Shown in pieces: positions 8,517 through 16,529 of a stretch of 64,000 nt of DNA. A program made the translations under genes and the position numbers. Source of the stretch: Cyclobacteriaceae bacterium (GTDB lineage: Bacteria; Bacteroidota; Bacteroidia; Cytophagales; Cyclobacteriaceae); contig JAGQYM010000001.1 of NCBI GenBank assembly GCA_020436085.1, positions 62,001-126,000 on the forward strand. The letters run 5' to 3'. The notes below the pieces were generated by a model. It was not told the DNA's origin. It saw only the letters and a program-made list of their open reading frames with translations, and searched no databases. The first letter of the stretch is position 1. The number at the start of each line of letters is the position of its first letter.

Positions 8517-9005
8517 TTGCCACCTTTGGTCGTGGAGCAAAAACGACTTTCGCCAGAACAGGCTCTTCAAAAAATTTATAATTACTGCGCTTACCAGGAG
8601 CGTTCGCACAGAGAGGTAAGAAACAAACTCTATACTTACGGCCTTTGGCGTAACCAGGTAGAAGACCTCATCACTCGACTCATTACGGAAGGATATCTTA
8701 ACGAGGAGCGTTTTGCCAAATCATTTGCCGGTGGAAAGTTCCGAATGAAGAAATGGGGCAGGGTGAAAATCACTCGGGAGTTGGAAGCCCACGGCCTTAC
8801 CCCAAGGTGTATTCGCCAAGGGTTAAATGAAATTGACGAGAGTGATTACCAGCGTACCCTTGAGTCGCTCATCACCAGGAAATGGGAGGCGACAGAAGAG
8901 CCAAATGCCTTCAAAAAAAAGGATAAAGTGGCCCGCTATGCGATTATGAAAGGTTACGAGTCTGACCTCGTTTGGGGTATTATCCGGGAGTTCGACTCCG
9001 TTTAA
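8517..9005 (+). CDS. recX: RecX-family regulatory protein
   Basis: The 162-residue product fits the three-helix-repeat RecX fold that binds and inhibits RecA filaments. Recognisable parts are YCAYQERSHREVRNKLYTYG in the first repeat, GYLNEERFAKSFAGGKFRMK (the most conserved family stretch) and the last repeat ending in WGIIREF. No ATG is available: the frame opens with TTG at 8517, and TTG at 8526 or GTG at 8532 are alternative starts. recA is not in the window. Confidence 0.85.
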   Translation: MPPLVVEQKRLSPEQALQKIYNYCAYQERSHREVRNKLYTYGLWRNQVEDLITRLITEGYLNEERFAKSFAGGKFRMKKWGRVKITRELEAHGLTPRCIRQGLNEIDESDYQRTLESLITRKWEATEEPNAFKKKDKVARYAIMKGYESDLVWGIIREFDSV

Positions 9006-9125
9006 TGTAGTTTGTCAGACAATTGTCAATGTTTGACAGAACCGAAGGAGTTCATTTACTCGTTAGTTGACTAAAATTGAGCCAGAGACAAGGTGCACTG
9101 AATCTCAATCAAGAAATCAAGCTTC

Positions 9126-9587
9126 ATGAAAACAACCATTGCAACCATCATCTTAATAGTGTTGGCACACAGTTTCTCTTATGCGCAAGCAGAAGCTAGC
9201 CGCACGAAACATTATAACACCAAAAAATCATTGGCGATTGATGGCTATGATCCGGTGAGTTATTTTTCTAATAAAGCTGAAGAAGGAAAAGAGAGTATCA
9301 CCTACAATTATAAAGGCGTGACTTACCAGTTCGCCAACACGACAAACCTCAACAAGTTCAAGTCTAATCCTGATCATTACGAGCCCTCTTACGGAGGCTG
9401 GTGCGCTTACGCCATGGGCGAGTCCGGTGAAAAAGTGAAGGTCGATCCGGAGACGTTTAAAGTTGTGGACGGCAAACTCTACCTGTTCTACAATTTTTGG
9501 GGAAACAACACACTAACGGATTGGAACAAAGACGAGAAAGCTCTAAAAACAAAAGCCGATCAGAATTGGAAAAAGATCGTGCAATAG
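9126..9587 (+). CDS. Secreted YHS-domain protein
   Basis: This 153-residue protein has a signal peptide ending near SYAQ (about residue 21) and a YHS-like domain: AIDGYDPVSYF, then YKGVTYQFANTTNLNKFKSN and PSYGGWCAYAMGE. YHS domains are associated with metal binding; the single Cys in GGWCAY is typical of this secreted subgroup. Exported Bacteroidota versions are common but uncharacterised. No operon partner is evident. Confidence 0.8.
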   Translation: MKTTIATIILIVLAHSFSYAQAEASRTKHYNTKKSLAIDGYDPVSYFSNKAEEGKESITYNYKGVTYQFANTTNLNKFKSNPDHYEPSYGGWCAYAMGESGEKVKVDPETFKVVDGKLYLFYNFWGNNTLTDWNKDEKALKTKADQNWKKIVQ

Positions 9588-9621
9588 CCTGATTACAAAG
9601 CCCTTTCATTACATTTTAAAG

Positions 9622-9629
9622 TATATTTG
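9622..9629 (+). promoter_or_regulatory. Promoter -7 box of the first DinB-like gene
   Basis: TATATTTG matches TAnnTTTG and lies 19 bases before the ATG at 9649. A -33 TTG is not obvious. Confidence 0.55.
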
Positions 9630-9648
9630 CCGTTTGAATCTTCGAAAT

Positions 9649-10167
9649 ATGCAGCTTATAAAGGCATCTCATTCAATCCTGTCTCAGTTGGCAACAATCA
9701 CCGAACAGATTGAAGAACGTGACTTTACCACACCCTGTCCTTCTCTTGGTAACTCCAGCATCGGGCAACATCTCAGACACACTTTGGAATTTTTCCTCTG
9801 TCTGGAAGAAGGGTGCAAAAATGGCGTTGTCAACTACGACAAACGGGCGCATGATAAATTAATCGAGTCGGATAAATTCATCGCCCTGTCTGCCATTCAG
9901 CGGATCAAGACTTTTGTTGCTGATCACAAAGAGGATTTCACTTTACAACTAGAAGTTGGTTACGAACTCGACAGTGAAGCCAGCGTTTCCATGGGCACCA
10001 ACTACTTTCGTGAACTGACTTACAACATTGAACATGCTGTTCACCACATGGCGATCATGAAAATCGGAATCAGGGAAATCGCCAAGTACATTTCTTTGCC
10101 TTCCGACTTCGGGATTGCGGCTTCCACTATCCGCTACAAGGAAGCCACCATGACTAACGCGCGCTGA
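9649..10167 (+). CDS. DinB/YfiT-like four-helix-bundle protein
   Basis: The 172-residue protein shows the three dispersed His sites of the DinB superfamily: GQHLRHTLEFF near residue 45 and NIEHAVHHMAIMKIG near residue 130. Members are metal-binding helical bundles, some acting as thiol-dependent transferases. The substrate is unknown. An upstream in-frame TTG at 9634 exists, but ATG 9649 fits the promoter box better. It is followed nine bases later by a frameshifted ATP-grasp gene. Confidence 0.75.
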   Translation: MQLIKASHSILSQLATITEQIEERDFTTPCPSLGNSSIGQHLRHTLEFFLCLEEGCKNGVVNYDKRAHDKLIESDKFIALSAIQRIKTFVADHKEDFTLQLEVGYELDSEASVSMGTNYFRELTYNIEHAVHHMAIMKIGIREIAKYISLPSDFGIAASTIRYKEATMTNAR

Positions 10168-10175
10168 TTGCGGGG

Positions 10176-11221
10176 ATGACTCTTGTTGATCGATTCCTCA
10201 GGAGCAATTTCCTTATCAAACTGAGGAGTTGGGAATACTGGCCTTTCGGCATTGTGCAAGCGCCAATTTTCATCTACTGGCTGTGGTTGTCTGCTAAAGC
10301 ACGATCATTTCTCTTTTTCTCAGCCTCCAACCCAGGCATCCTCACAGGGGGTATGTTCGGAGAATCAAAATTTGAAGTGCTCAATAAAATTCCCGATGAG
10401 TACAAGCCTAAAGGGTTTCTCGTAAAACATGGCACACCTTCTCACGAAGTGTGGCAACAAATTGAATCAGCTGGCTTTAACTATCCCATCATCTTCAAGC
10501 CCGATCTTGGTGAACGCGGATGGATGGTGAAGAAGATAAAATCAAAAGAAGAAGCAGAGCAGTACATCGCAAAATGCAATTGGGATTTTATTGTTCAGGA
10601 GTACGTTCATCTGCCTTTGGAGTTCAGTGTGTTCTACTCGCGTCATCCGAATCAATCTTCAGGGAAAGAGTGTCGTCAGTCACCATGAAGAAAATGCTCA
10701 CCATCGAAGGAGATGGAAAGCGTTCACTTCAAGAGCTCATTCTGTCCAAAGACCGAGCTAAGCTTCAATGGGAAGTCCTTCAGGTAACTTATGCGAATCG
10801 GCTCAATGAAGTGCCTGCTAAGGGAACGACTATAGAACTGGTACCCATTGGCAATCACTGCCTGGGCACTACCTTTCTAAATCACAATCACCTTATCACT
10901 CCAGAACTCTCCGCTTCGTTTGACAGGCTAAGCAAACAGGTAGATGGGTTTTATTTTGGTCGTTACGACTTAAGAGCCGCTTCGTTTGAAGACCTTGAAA
11001 AGGGAAATGTGAAAGTAATGGAGCTCAACGGTTGTGGTGCAGAGCCATCTCACATCTATCATCCAGGTGCTTCTTTCTTCAAAGCCATGGCTGATCTGTT
11101 CGTGCATTGGCGAACGATTTATTCCATTAGCGCAGCGAATCACAAGAAGGGTGTTCCGTATCTTTCGCTAAAAGAGGGTATACAAATTTATAAACGCTTT
11201 AAAGCAGTTACTACATCGTAA
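10176..11221 (+). pseudogene. ATP-grasp (D-Ala-D-Ala ligase-like) protein interrupted by a frameshift
   Basis: Two overlapping frames together make one roughly 348-residue protein. The first part (10176-10688) begins with a membrane-proximal stretch and carries IIFKPDLGERGWMV and WDFIVQEYVHLPLEFSVFY. The second part (real continuity from about 10670) starts RVSSVTMKKMLTIEGDG and contains KVMELNGCGAEPSHIY, the ATP-grasp metal and phosphate end. The break falls at GGGAAAGAG (10662-10670). Removing two bases or adding one restores the frame and gives a family-like SG-(K/R)-V-SSVT join. Either a recent mutation or a sequencing error is possible. The LysE-type gene starts at its stop codon. Confidence 0.75.
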
Positions 11222-11832
11222 TGGATCTGATCTGGGTCTTTCTCCTTGGTGCATTCTTTAGTTTCATAGGATCCATCCCGCCCGGCACGCTAAATCTCTC
11301 TGTACTACAACTTGGACTGGAAGGTAAGGTTAACACCGCGCTGCGTTTTGCACTTGCCGTCTCTATTATCGAATACCCCTACACGTGGATAGGAGTTCAG
11401 TTTGAGTACTGGATCACTTCCTCACCAATGATTATCGATAATTTTCAATTGGTCACTGCAATTGTGATGGTCTCTATCGGTGCTCTCAATCTTTGGTCAG
11501 CTGAAAAACCAACGAATTTCTCCATTAAGTTTAACGACAGTGGTTTCAGGCGAGGATTGATTTTGAGTATTCTCAATCCAATGGCTATTCCTTTTTGGAT
11601 TGGAGTTACGGCCTACCTTAAAGCACAAGAATGGATTGACCTTTCCTCGGTAGCCCTCCTACACAGCTACGTCTTTGGCACATCAGTGGGCGCCATGGTG
11701 CTGCTGACGTTGTTTGCTTTTATGGCTAAGAAGCTGGCAGGGTACGTAAAAAACAACCGGATTGTAAAACGTGTACCTGGTTTCACCTTGCTGATCTTAG
11801 GCATTTACGCCTTTATCAAATATCTGACTTAG
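11221..11832 (+). CDS. LysE-type translocator family protein
   Basis: This 203-residue inner-membrane protein has about six hydrophobic helices. Its N-terminal motif GSIPPGTLNLSVLQLGLEG is characteristic of the LysE/RhtB amino-acid and metabolite exporter superfamily. The central RRGLILSILNPMAIPFW is the second conserved loop. The start codon overlaps the upstream ATP-grasp stop (TAATG), so the exporter is probably translated with the ligase. A ligase product as export substrate is an inference from order alone. Confidence 0.8.
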   Translation: MDLIWVFLLGAFFSFIGSIPPGTLNLSVLQLGLEGKVNTALRFALAVSIIEYPYTWIGVQFEYWITSSPMIIDNFQLVTAIVMVSIGALNLWSAEKPTNFSIKFNDSGFRRGLILSILNPMAIPFWIGVTAYLKAQEWIDLSSVALLHSYVFGTSVGAMVLLTLFAFMAKKLAGYVKNNRIVKRVPGFTLLILGIYAFIKYLT

Positions 11833-11833
11833 A

Positions 11834-12418
11834 TTATTTCAATTTCTGCACTTCTTTGTAGCGGAAGCAATCCATTACATGATCATTCACCAGGCCGCAA
11901 GCCTGCATGTGCGCATAAATCACCGTTGACCCCACGAACTTAAATCCCCGCTTCTGCAAATCTTTGCTCAAAGCATCTGACTCCTTTGTGGTTGGCCTTA
12001 TCTGTTTCAGGTTTTTCAACTTGCCGTCAATCGGTTTTCCGTTTACAAATTGCCAGATGTACTTGTCAAACGACCCAAACTCTTTCTGCACTTCCAGAAA
12101 ACATTTCGCATTGTTTACAGCTGAATGTACTTTCAGTTTGTTGCGCACAATTGCCGGATTCTGGAGGAGTTTTTCAATTTTGGCAGGTGTAAATTTTGCC
12201 ACCTTCGCTGGATCAAAATCAGCAAACGCCTTCCGATACCCGTCTCGCTTTTTCAAAATCATCGACCAACTAAGGCCAGCCTGAGCACCCTCTAAAAGCA
12301 AAAATTCAAAATGAGTGCGGTCATCATGAACGGGCACGCCCCACTCTTTGTCGTGATAATCAATGTATTGCTCGAATCCGAGACACCACGTACACCTGTT
12401 TTTTTCTTTCGCTGGCAT
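11834..12418 (-). CDS. tag: DNA-3-methyladenine glycosylase I
   Basis: The 194-residue enzyme removes 3-methyladenine from alkylated DNA in base-excision repair. Zinc-ligand positions of the Tag family are present: Cys at the RCTWC start, His in YHDKEWG, and His and Cys in the C-terminal HMQACGLVNDHVMDCF. The catalytic-pocket motif FLLLEGAQAGLSW is intact. It is convergent with the LysE-type gene, one base apart. Confidence 0.95.
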   Translation of the reverse strand: MPAKEKNRCTWCLGFEQYIDYHDKEWGVPVHDDRTHFEFLLLEGAQAGLSWSMILKKRDGYRKAFADFDPAKVAKFTPAKIEKLLQNPAIVRNKLKVHSAVNNAKCFLEVQKEFGSFDKYIWQFVNGKPIDGKLKNLKQIRPTTKESDALSKDLQKRGFKFVGSTVIYAHMQACGLVNDHVMDCFRYKEVQKLK

Positions 12419-12476
12419 AGATATCGGCTAGATGTTTTTGGTAAAAATCGTAACTTTCTTTCAAACCAATACGCGC

Positions 12477-12857
12477 ATGAAGATTTGGCTCAGTGTTGTG
12501 TTTCTTTTTTTTCTGCTTGATGCAAGTTGTCAACAATTGACCAACTCCGTCAATTTGGGTGATCTGAATGATGGATTTGGCAGCGAGTCAAGTGAGTTGC
12601 TGGCGGCCAAATACAATTTAAAAATAGACCGCTACCGCCTTACTTCACCGAGATTGATGCAATCCACTACAACTGCAACCGATCGTCAGGCTACCACCTA
12701 TTGGACCAACGCCATTACAAGTCAATCTTACGCAAAAGGAAAAGTAGGTACCTTCTACTACTGGGACGTGCAGGGCAACCTTCGCGATATGAAGGGCTTC
12801 ATTGACATTGCAGGGAAAAACAAGCGCGGTCTCAAATTGGTCTTCCCCTGGCGATAA
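12477..12857 (+). CDS. Secreted protein of unknown function
   Basis: No family is recognised. Starting at the ATG at 12477, the first 18 residues (MKIWLSVVFLFFLLDASC) form a signal peptide. The Cys could be lipidated, but the DASC context is a poor lipobox. The mature 105 or so residues are rich in Ser, Thr, Asn and Tyr and end GLKLVFPWR. A longer in-frame start at 12432 would put charged residues before the signal peptide and is rejected. It stands between divergent tag and the secreted RidA gene. Confidence 0.6.
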   Translation: MKIWLSVVFLFFLLDASCQQLTNSVNLGDLNDGFGSESSELLAAKYNLKIDRYRLTSPRLMQSTTTATDRQATTYWTNAITSQSYAKGKVGTFYYWDVQGNLRDMKGFIDIAGKNKRGLKLVFPWR

Positions 12858-12886
12858 CTCTCAAATTTTCGAAACCAAAAATCTAT

Positions 12887-13405
12887 ATGAAATACATCAT
12901 CGCAGCTATCACCCTTGCTTTTGCAAATACCTCACTGGCTCAAAAAGTAGACTACGATAAAAAAGTGGAAGAACTCGGCATCCAGTTGATCGCTCCAACC
13001 AAACCGATAGCCAATTATGTAAAGGCAGTGCGCACCGGAAATCTCCTTTTCCTCTCTGGTCACGGTCCCAGCAAAGCTGATGGCACCAGCATTACAGGCA
13101 AAGTGGGTGCAGAGATGACGATTGAAGAGGGCTATGCAGCAGCAAAACAGGCTGGCATTTCACTGCTCTCTACCATGAAGGCGGAGCTGGGAAGTTTGAA
13201 CAAAGTAAAACGCGTAGTGAAAGTGCTAGGCATGGTCAACTGCACGCCTGAGTTTGGTGATCAACCTAAGGTAATCAACGGCTGCTCCGATTTGATGGTG
13301 GCAGTGTTTGGCGACAAGGGTAAGCACGCACGCTCTGCCGTGGGCATGAACGCACTGCCCAACAACATCACGGTTGAAATAGAAATAATTGTTGAGGTAG
13401 AGTAG
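12887..13405 (+). CDS. Exported RidA/YjgF-family protein
   Basis: The 172-residue protein is a RidA-fold (YER057c/YjgF/UK114) member with an added signal peptide of about 18 residues (ending NTSLAQ). Family marks include YVKAVRTGNLLFLSGHGP, the conserved Arg in ARSAVGMNALPNN and the closing VEIEIIVEV. Cytosolic RidA deaminates reactive enamines and imines; a periplasmic copy must have a different supply of substrate, which is not known. The stop nearly abuts the convergent trans-sulfuration gene. Confidence 0.85.
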   Translation: MKYIIAAITLAFANTSLAQKVDYDKKVEELGIQLIAPTKPIANYVKAVRTGNLLFLSGHGPSKADGTSITGKVGAEMTIEEGYAAAKQAGISLLSTMKAELGSLNKVKRVVKVLGMVNCTPEFGDQPKVINGCSDLMVAVFGDKGKHARSAVGMNALPNNITVEIEIIVEVE

Positions 13406-13406
13406 G

Positions 13407-14531
13407 CTACAACGCCTGCTTTATATCCGCGATCAGATCTTTCGCATCTTCTATCCCTACAGAAAGTCTGACCAACTTATCGGAGATACCCGCCTGCTTG
13501 CGCTCCTCCGCAGTCAATTTAGCGTGCGAAGTTTTTCGTGGTGAGTTGATCGTACTTTCTACCCCGCCAAGGCTCACTGCTTTTCTTATGAGCTTCAATT
13601 TTTTCATAAATTTGTCCGGATCGCCTTTTACTTCGAATGACAACATACCGCCAAATCCTCCTGTCATTTGTTTTTTTGCAACAGCATGAAGTGGATGCGT
13701 CTTTAATCCCGGATAAAATACTTTGTTCACTTTCGACTCACTTTCTAAAAACTTAGCGATGGTCATCGCGTTGGCATTCTGCTGGTTTACTCTCAGCACG
13801 ATGGTCTTCAGGCTTCTCTCCACCAGATAGCAGGTCTGTGCATCCAGGCTTCCGCCAAAATGCATAGCACTGCCTTTGATTTGGGCTGTTAGTTTCTTTG
13901 ACGAAACCATCAATCCACAGCACAGGTCGCTGTGCCCACCGATATACTTGGTACCACTGTGTGTCACGATATCGATACCAAAGTCCAAAGGATTTTGATT
14001 TACAGGAGAGGCAAATGTGTTATCGATGATCGTGATGATGCCGTGAGCTTTGGCCACTTTGGCAACACCTTGAATGTCTGTGATTTTCAGCAGCGGATTG
14101 GAAGGTGTCTCTATGTAGATGACCTTGGTTTCTTTACGAATGGATTTTTTGATTTTATCGGGTTGCGCATCTACCATTGAGTATTCGATGCCATAGCGGT
14201 TGAGTTCATTGAGAGCCGCGTGATGGGTACCTCCGTATAAATCACTTTGGAACACAACATGATCTCCAGATTTCACCATGGCAAGTAGGGAAGTCATGAT
14301 AGCCGCCATACCCGAGCTGAACACGATTCCGTCCTCAGCATTTTCCAGTGCTGTAATTTTCTCTACTACCGCAAGCTGGTTTGGCGTATTGTAGTACCTT
14401 GGATAGCGCACTACCTCATCATAATCATATGCGGATGACGGATAGATAGGGTTGACGATTCCTCCATGTAGTGGATCGCCTTTTGAACCCGCGTGGACAC
14501 TGGTGGTTAGTTTGGAGTGCTTATTCTTCAT
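13407..14531 (-). CDS. PLP-dependent trans-sulfuration enzyme (cystathionine gamma-synthase/lyase family)
   Basis: The 374-residue protein is full-length for the Cys/Met metabolism PLP family. It shows SSGMAAI for phosphate binding, DNTFASP in the cofactor site, SGTKYIGGHSD with the Schiff-base Lys, and the C-terminal SLGGVESTINSP. Whether it is a cystathionine synthase, beta-lyase, gamma-lyase or methionine gamma-lyase cannot be settled from these motifs. A TATATTTG promoter box lies 20 bases upstream. Confidence 0.9.
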   Translation of the reverse strand: MKNKHSKLTTSVHAGSKGDPLHGGIVNPIYPSSAYDYDEVVRYPRYYNTPNQLAVVEKITALENAEDGIVFSSGMAAIMTSLLAMVKSGDHVVFQSDLYGGTHHAALNELNRYGIEYSMVDAQPDKIKKSIRKETKVIYIETPSNPLLKITDIQGVAKVAKAHGIITIIDNTFASPVNQNPLDFGIDIVTHSGTKYIGGHSDLCCGLMVSSKKLTAQIKGSAMHFGGSLDAQTCYLVERSLKTIVLRVNQQNANAMTIAKFLESESKVNKVFYPGLKTHPLHAVAKKQMTGGFGGMLSFEVKGDPDKFMKKLKLIRKAVSLGGVESTINSPRKTSHAKLTAEERKQAGISDKLVRLSVGIEDAKDLIADIKQAL

Positions 14532-14551
14532 ATGCTGAAAGATACTTGCAT

Positions 14552-14559
14552 CAAATATA
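14552..14559 (-). promoter_or_regulatory. Promoter -7 box of the trans-sulfuration gene
   Basis: Minus-strand TATATTTG (TAnnTTTG), 20 bases before the start codon at 14531. No -33 element is evident. Confidence 0.5.
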
Positions 14560-14611
14560 AAATGTTACTTCCAGCCGTTGTGAGTATTAATAAATATAAA
14601 AAGTCTATAGT

Positions 14612-14950
14612 ATGGCAACAGATGGAATTTCTCCCGACACTGGCGAACCGATCAGTGGGGAGACCGCCAAGAGGTGGATCGACAATTACAAAAATGCTAA
14701 TCCCGAGCCGGACACAAAGATCGCTTGCTTTTATGGCGTCAACCGGATCAATGAAATCCTGGCACAACCGGATTGTATCGGCATCCGGAGTTACTACGCC
14801 ATTGACGACAGCGGAGTAAAACAACTTGTGCTGGTCGGTGTGAACCCGGAGGGCAATAATATTTGGGATTTGACCGCGACTTTGCCGAATGAAGGGGGTT
14901 TGATTATGGACCGGGGAGGTCTGTGTCCTCCAATATGCCCCGACAACTAA
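14612..14950 (+). CDS. Small protein of unknown function
   Basis: The 112-residue product has no signal peptide or membrane segment and no family I recognise. It starts with a Gly/Asp-rich stretch, has a mixed alpha/beta middle (RSYYAIDDSGVKQLVLVGVN) and ends with a Cys/Pro-rich tail (GGLCPPICPDN). The composition looks like a folded cytosolic protein rather than a chance frame, and the region has no better frame. It lies divergent from the trans-sulfuration gene. Confidence 0.55.
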   Translation: MATDGISPDTGEPISGETAKRWIDNYKNANPEPDTKIACFYGVNRINEILAQPDCIGIRSYYAIDDSGVKQLVLVGVNPEGNNIWDLTATLPNEGGLIMDRGGLCPPICPDN

Positions 14951-15039
14951 AATTATTTAGTCACATTGCGAAACCAATAGGCTGAGAGATATTGACTCAG
15001 GCTTTAGTATGGAAGTATCTAATTTTATAGCTTACTTCA

Positions 15040-15720
15040 ATGAGTCTTGAGATTGTCTTACTCTCACTAGATGTTTTGTTGTGGTCTTCGTTTGCTGTTG
15101 CGATTCTTGGAGCCTTTCGATGGAGAAATCTTGTTAGTAGCCTGAGGATTTTTGTATTGGTCAAAATTACTTCCTTCTCGTGCGATCTTGGCTCTAAAAT
15201 TCTCGTAGCATATAAAATCACACCCAATCATGCAAGCGCATTATATCAGATTATAGAACTAGTGCTGTTGCTGTGGATGTATTATGTGGTGTTCAACGAT
15301 AAAAAAATCAAACTGTCCTTCACTATAGTAGGCAGTGTCTTAACGGCATTTGGAATCGTGAACTGGCTTTTCATACAGAAGAGTGAAGGCAACACCTACA
15401 CATTTGCGATTGACTCTTTTGTAATTCTGATCACCTCGCTGTACTATTTTTATTGGTTGGGGTTTCGAAAGCCAAAGCAGGACAGCCAAAATTCGAATGC
15501 TTCTTTATTCTGGATCAATTCAGGTTTGGTTATTTATCTGTCAGCCACTCTACTGCTACTAATAGCCGCAGAGTACATCATCAATGTATTGAAGGACGAC
15601 TTCATTATTTTCTGGACCTATCACAATATCATGGGCATCATTGCCAACCTCTTCTTTTTTTATGGGCTTTGGATAGGGGGCAGGAGAGAGACAATCGTCA
15701 ATCCAGATCGGAAACTTTAA
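15040..15720 (+). CDS. Polytopic membrane protein, paralogue A
   Basis: The 226-residue product has about six or seven hydrophobic helices, a conserved loop N-H-A-S-x-L-Y-Q near residue 62 and the C-terminal motif HNIMGIIANLFFFYGLWI. No characterised family is recognised. The next gene is a clear paralogue of the same length and topology, followed by a NarL-type kinase and regulator. A sensory or signal-transducing membrane role is therefore possible, but only by context. The final 54 bases of the shared motif are nearly identical at DNA level to those in the paralogue. Confidence 0.7.
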   Translation: MSLEIVLLSLDVLLWSSFAVAILGAFRWRNLVSSLRIFVLVKITSFSCDLGSKILVAYKITPNHASALYQIIELVLLLWMYYVVFNDKKIKLSFTIVGSVLTAFGIVNWLFIQKSEGNTYTFAIDSFVILITSLYYFYWLGFRKPKQDSQNSNASLFWINSGLVIYLSATLLLLIAAEYIINVLKDDFIIFWTYHNIMGIIANLFFFYGLWIGGRRETIVNPDRKL

Positions 15721-15790
15721 TTAACGTCTCTAAAATAACATCACGAAAAGGTTGATGATCTGTTAGCTTTGCATCGATTGGTATGGTAGT

Positions 15791-16465
15791 ATGGAACTCG
15801 AGACTTATTTTCTCATTACGTATACCCTGAGGTATACCTCGCTGGCAGTTGCTCTCATTGGCTTATTTCGTTGGAGCCGACTATCATCTCCACTAAAAAT
15901 CTTTACGATTCTCAAAGTCTTGTCATTTCTAAGCGATTTCGTGGCCGGAGAGGTTTTAAGGCCTCAAAAAATTATACAAAATCATGCCAGTTCCGTTTAT
16001 CAGATGTTCGAACTACTCCTTATTCTTTGGATGTACTACCTCGTCCTAGCCAATAAAAAATTAAGAATTCCTTTTACAATAGGCGCGATTCTTTTAACGC
16101 TTTTTGGGCTTATTAATTGGATTTTTATCCAAAAGGCCGAGATCAATTCTTATACTTTCACAATTGATTCACTGATCCTTTTGGTTGTTGTTATCTATTA
16201 TTTTCACTGGCTAGTCGCAACAGAAAAAAAATCTCTATCCATTAACAACTCGTTTTATTGGGTTAGTACCGGACTCGCCATCTATTTCTCAGCAACCATA
16301 CTCCTGTTTGCTGCTATTGATTACATCAAACTCACAATGATTGACAATCTTATTTTCTTTTTGGCCTTTCACAATATCATGGGCATCATTGCCAACCTTT
16401 TCTTTTTTTATGGGCTTTGGATAGCGGGAAGAACTAAACCGGATGCCCCAAGCCCCGCGTCCTAA
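15791..16465 (+). CDS. Polytopic membrane protein, paralogue B
   Basis: This 224-residue protein is a tandem duplicate of the preceding gene, with the same order of six or seven membrane helices, NHASSVYQ near residue 63, the NWIFIQKAEINSYTFTIDS region and an identical HNIMGIIANLFFFYGLWI end. Away from the C-terminus the two proteins have drifted considerably, both in protein and in codon choice. It ends 64 bases before a sensor histidine kinase gene that has no extracellular sensor of its own. Confidence 0.7.
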   Translation: MELETYFLITYTLRYTSLAVALIGLFRWSRLSSPLKIFTILKVLSFLSDFVAGEVLRPQKIIQNHASSVYQMFELLLILWMYYLVLANKKLRIPFTIGAILLTLFGLINWIFIQKAEINSYTFTIDSLILLVVVIYYFHWLVATEKKSLSINNSFYWVSTGLAIYFSATILLFAAIDYIKLTMIDNLIFFLAFHNIMGIIANLFFFYGLWIAGRTKPDAPSPAS

Positions 16466-16529
16466 AATCTTGGCCTTCTTATTAATTTGAAATTTCTGCT
16501 TTACCTTGCACTGAGCAGCAATATTTTCC

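Noticed and set aside
10662-10668. GGGAAAG as a programmed -1 frameshift heptamer in the ATP-grasp gene
   Set aside because: The zero-frame codons are GGG AAA GAG, so the phase does not match the required X-XXY-YYZ pattern, and no downstream structure is evident.
15622-15675. 54-base repeat as part of a mobile element
   Set aside because: Both copies lie inside reading frames of paralogous genes, with no flanking repeats or transposase.
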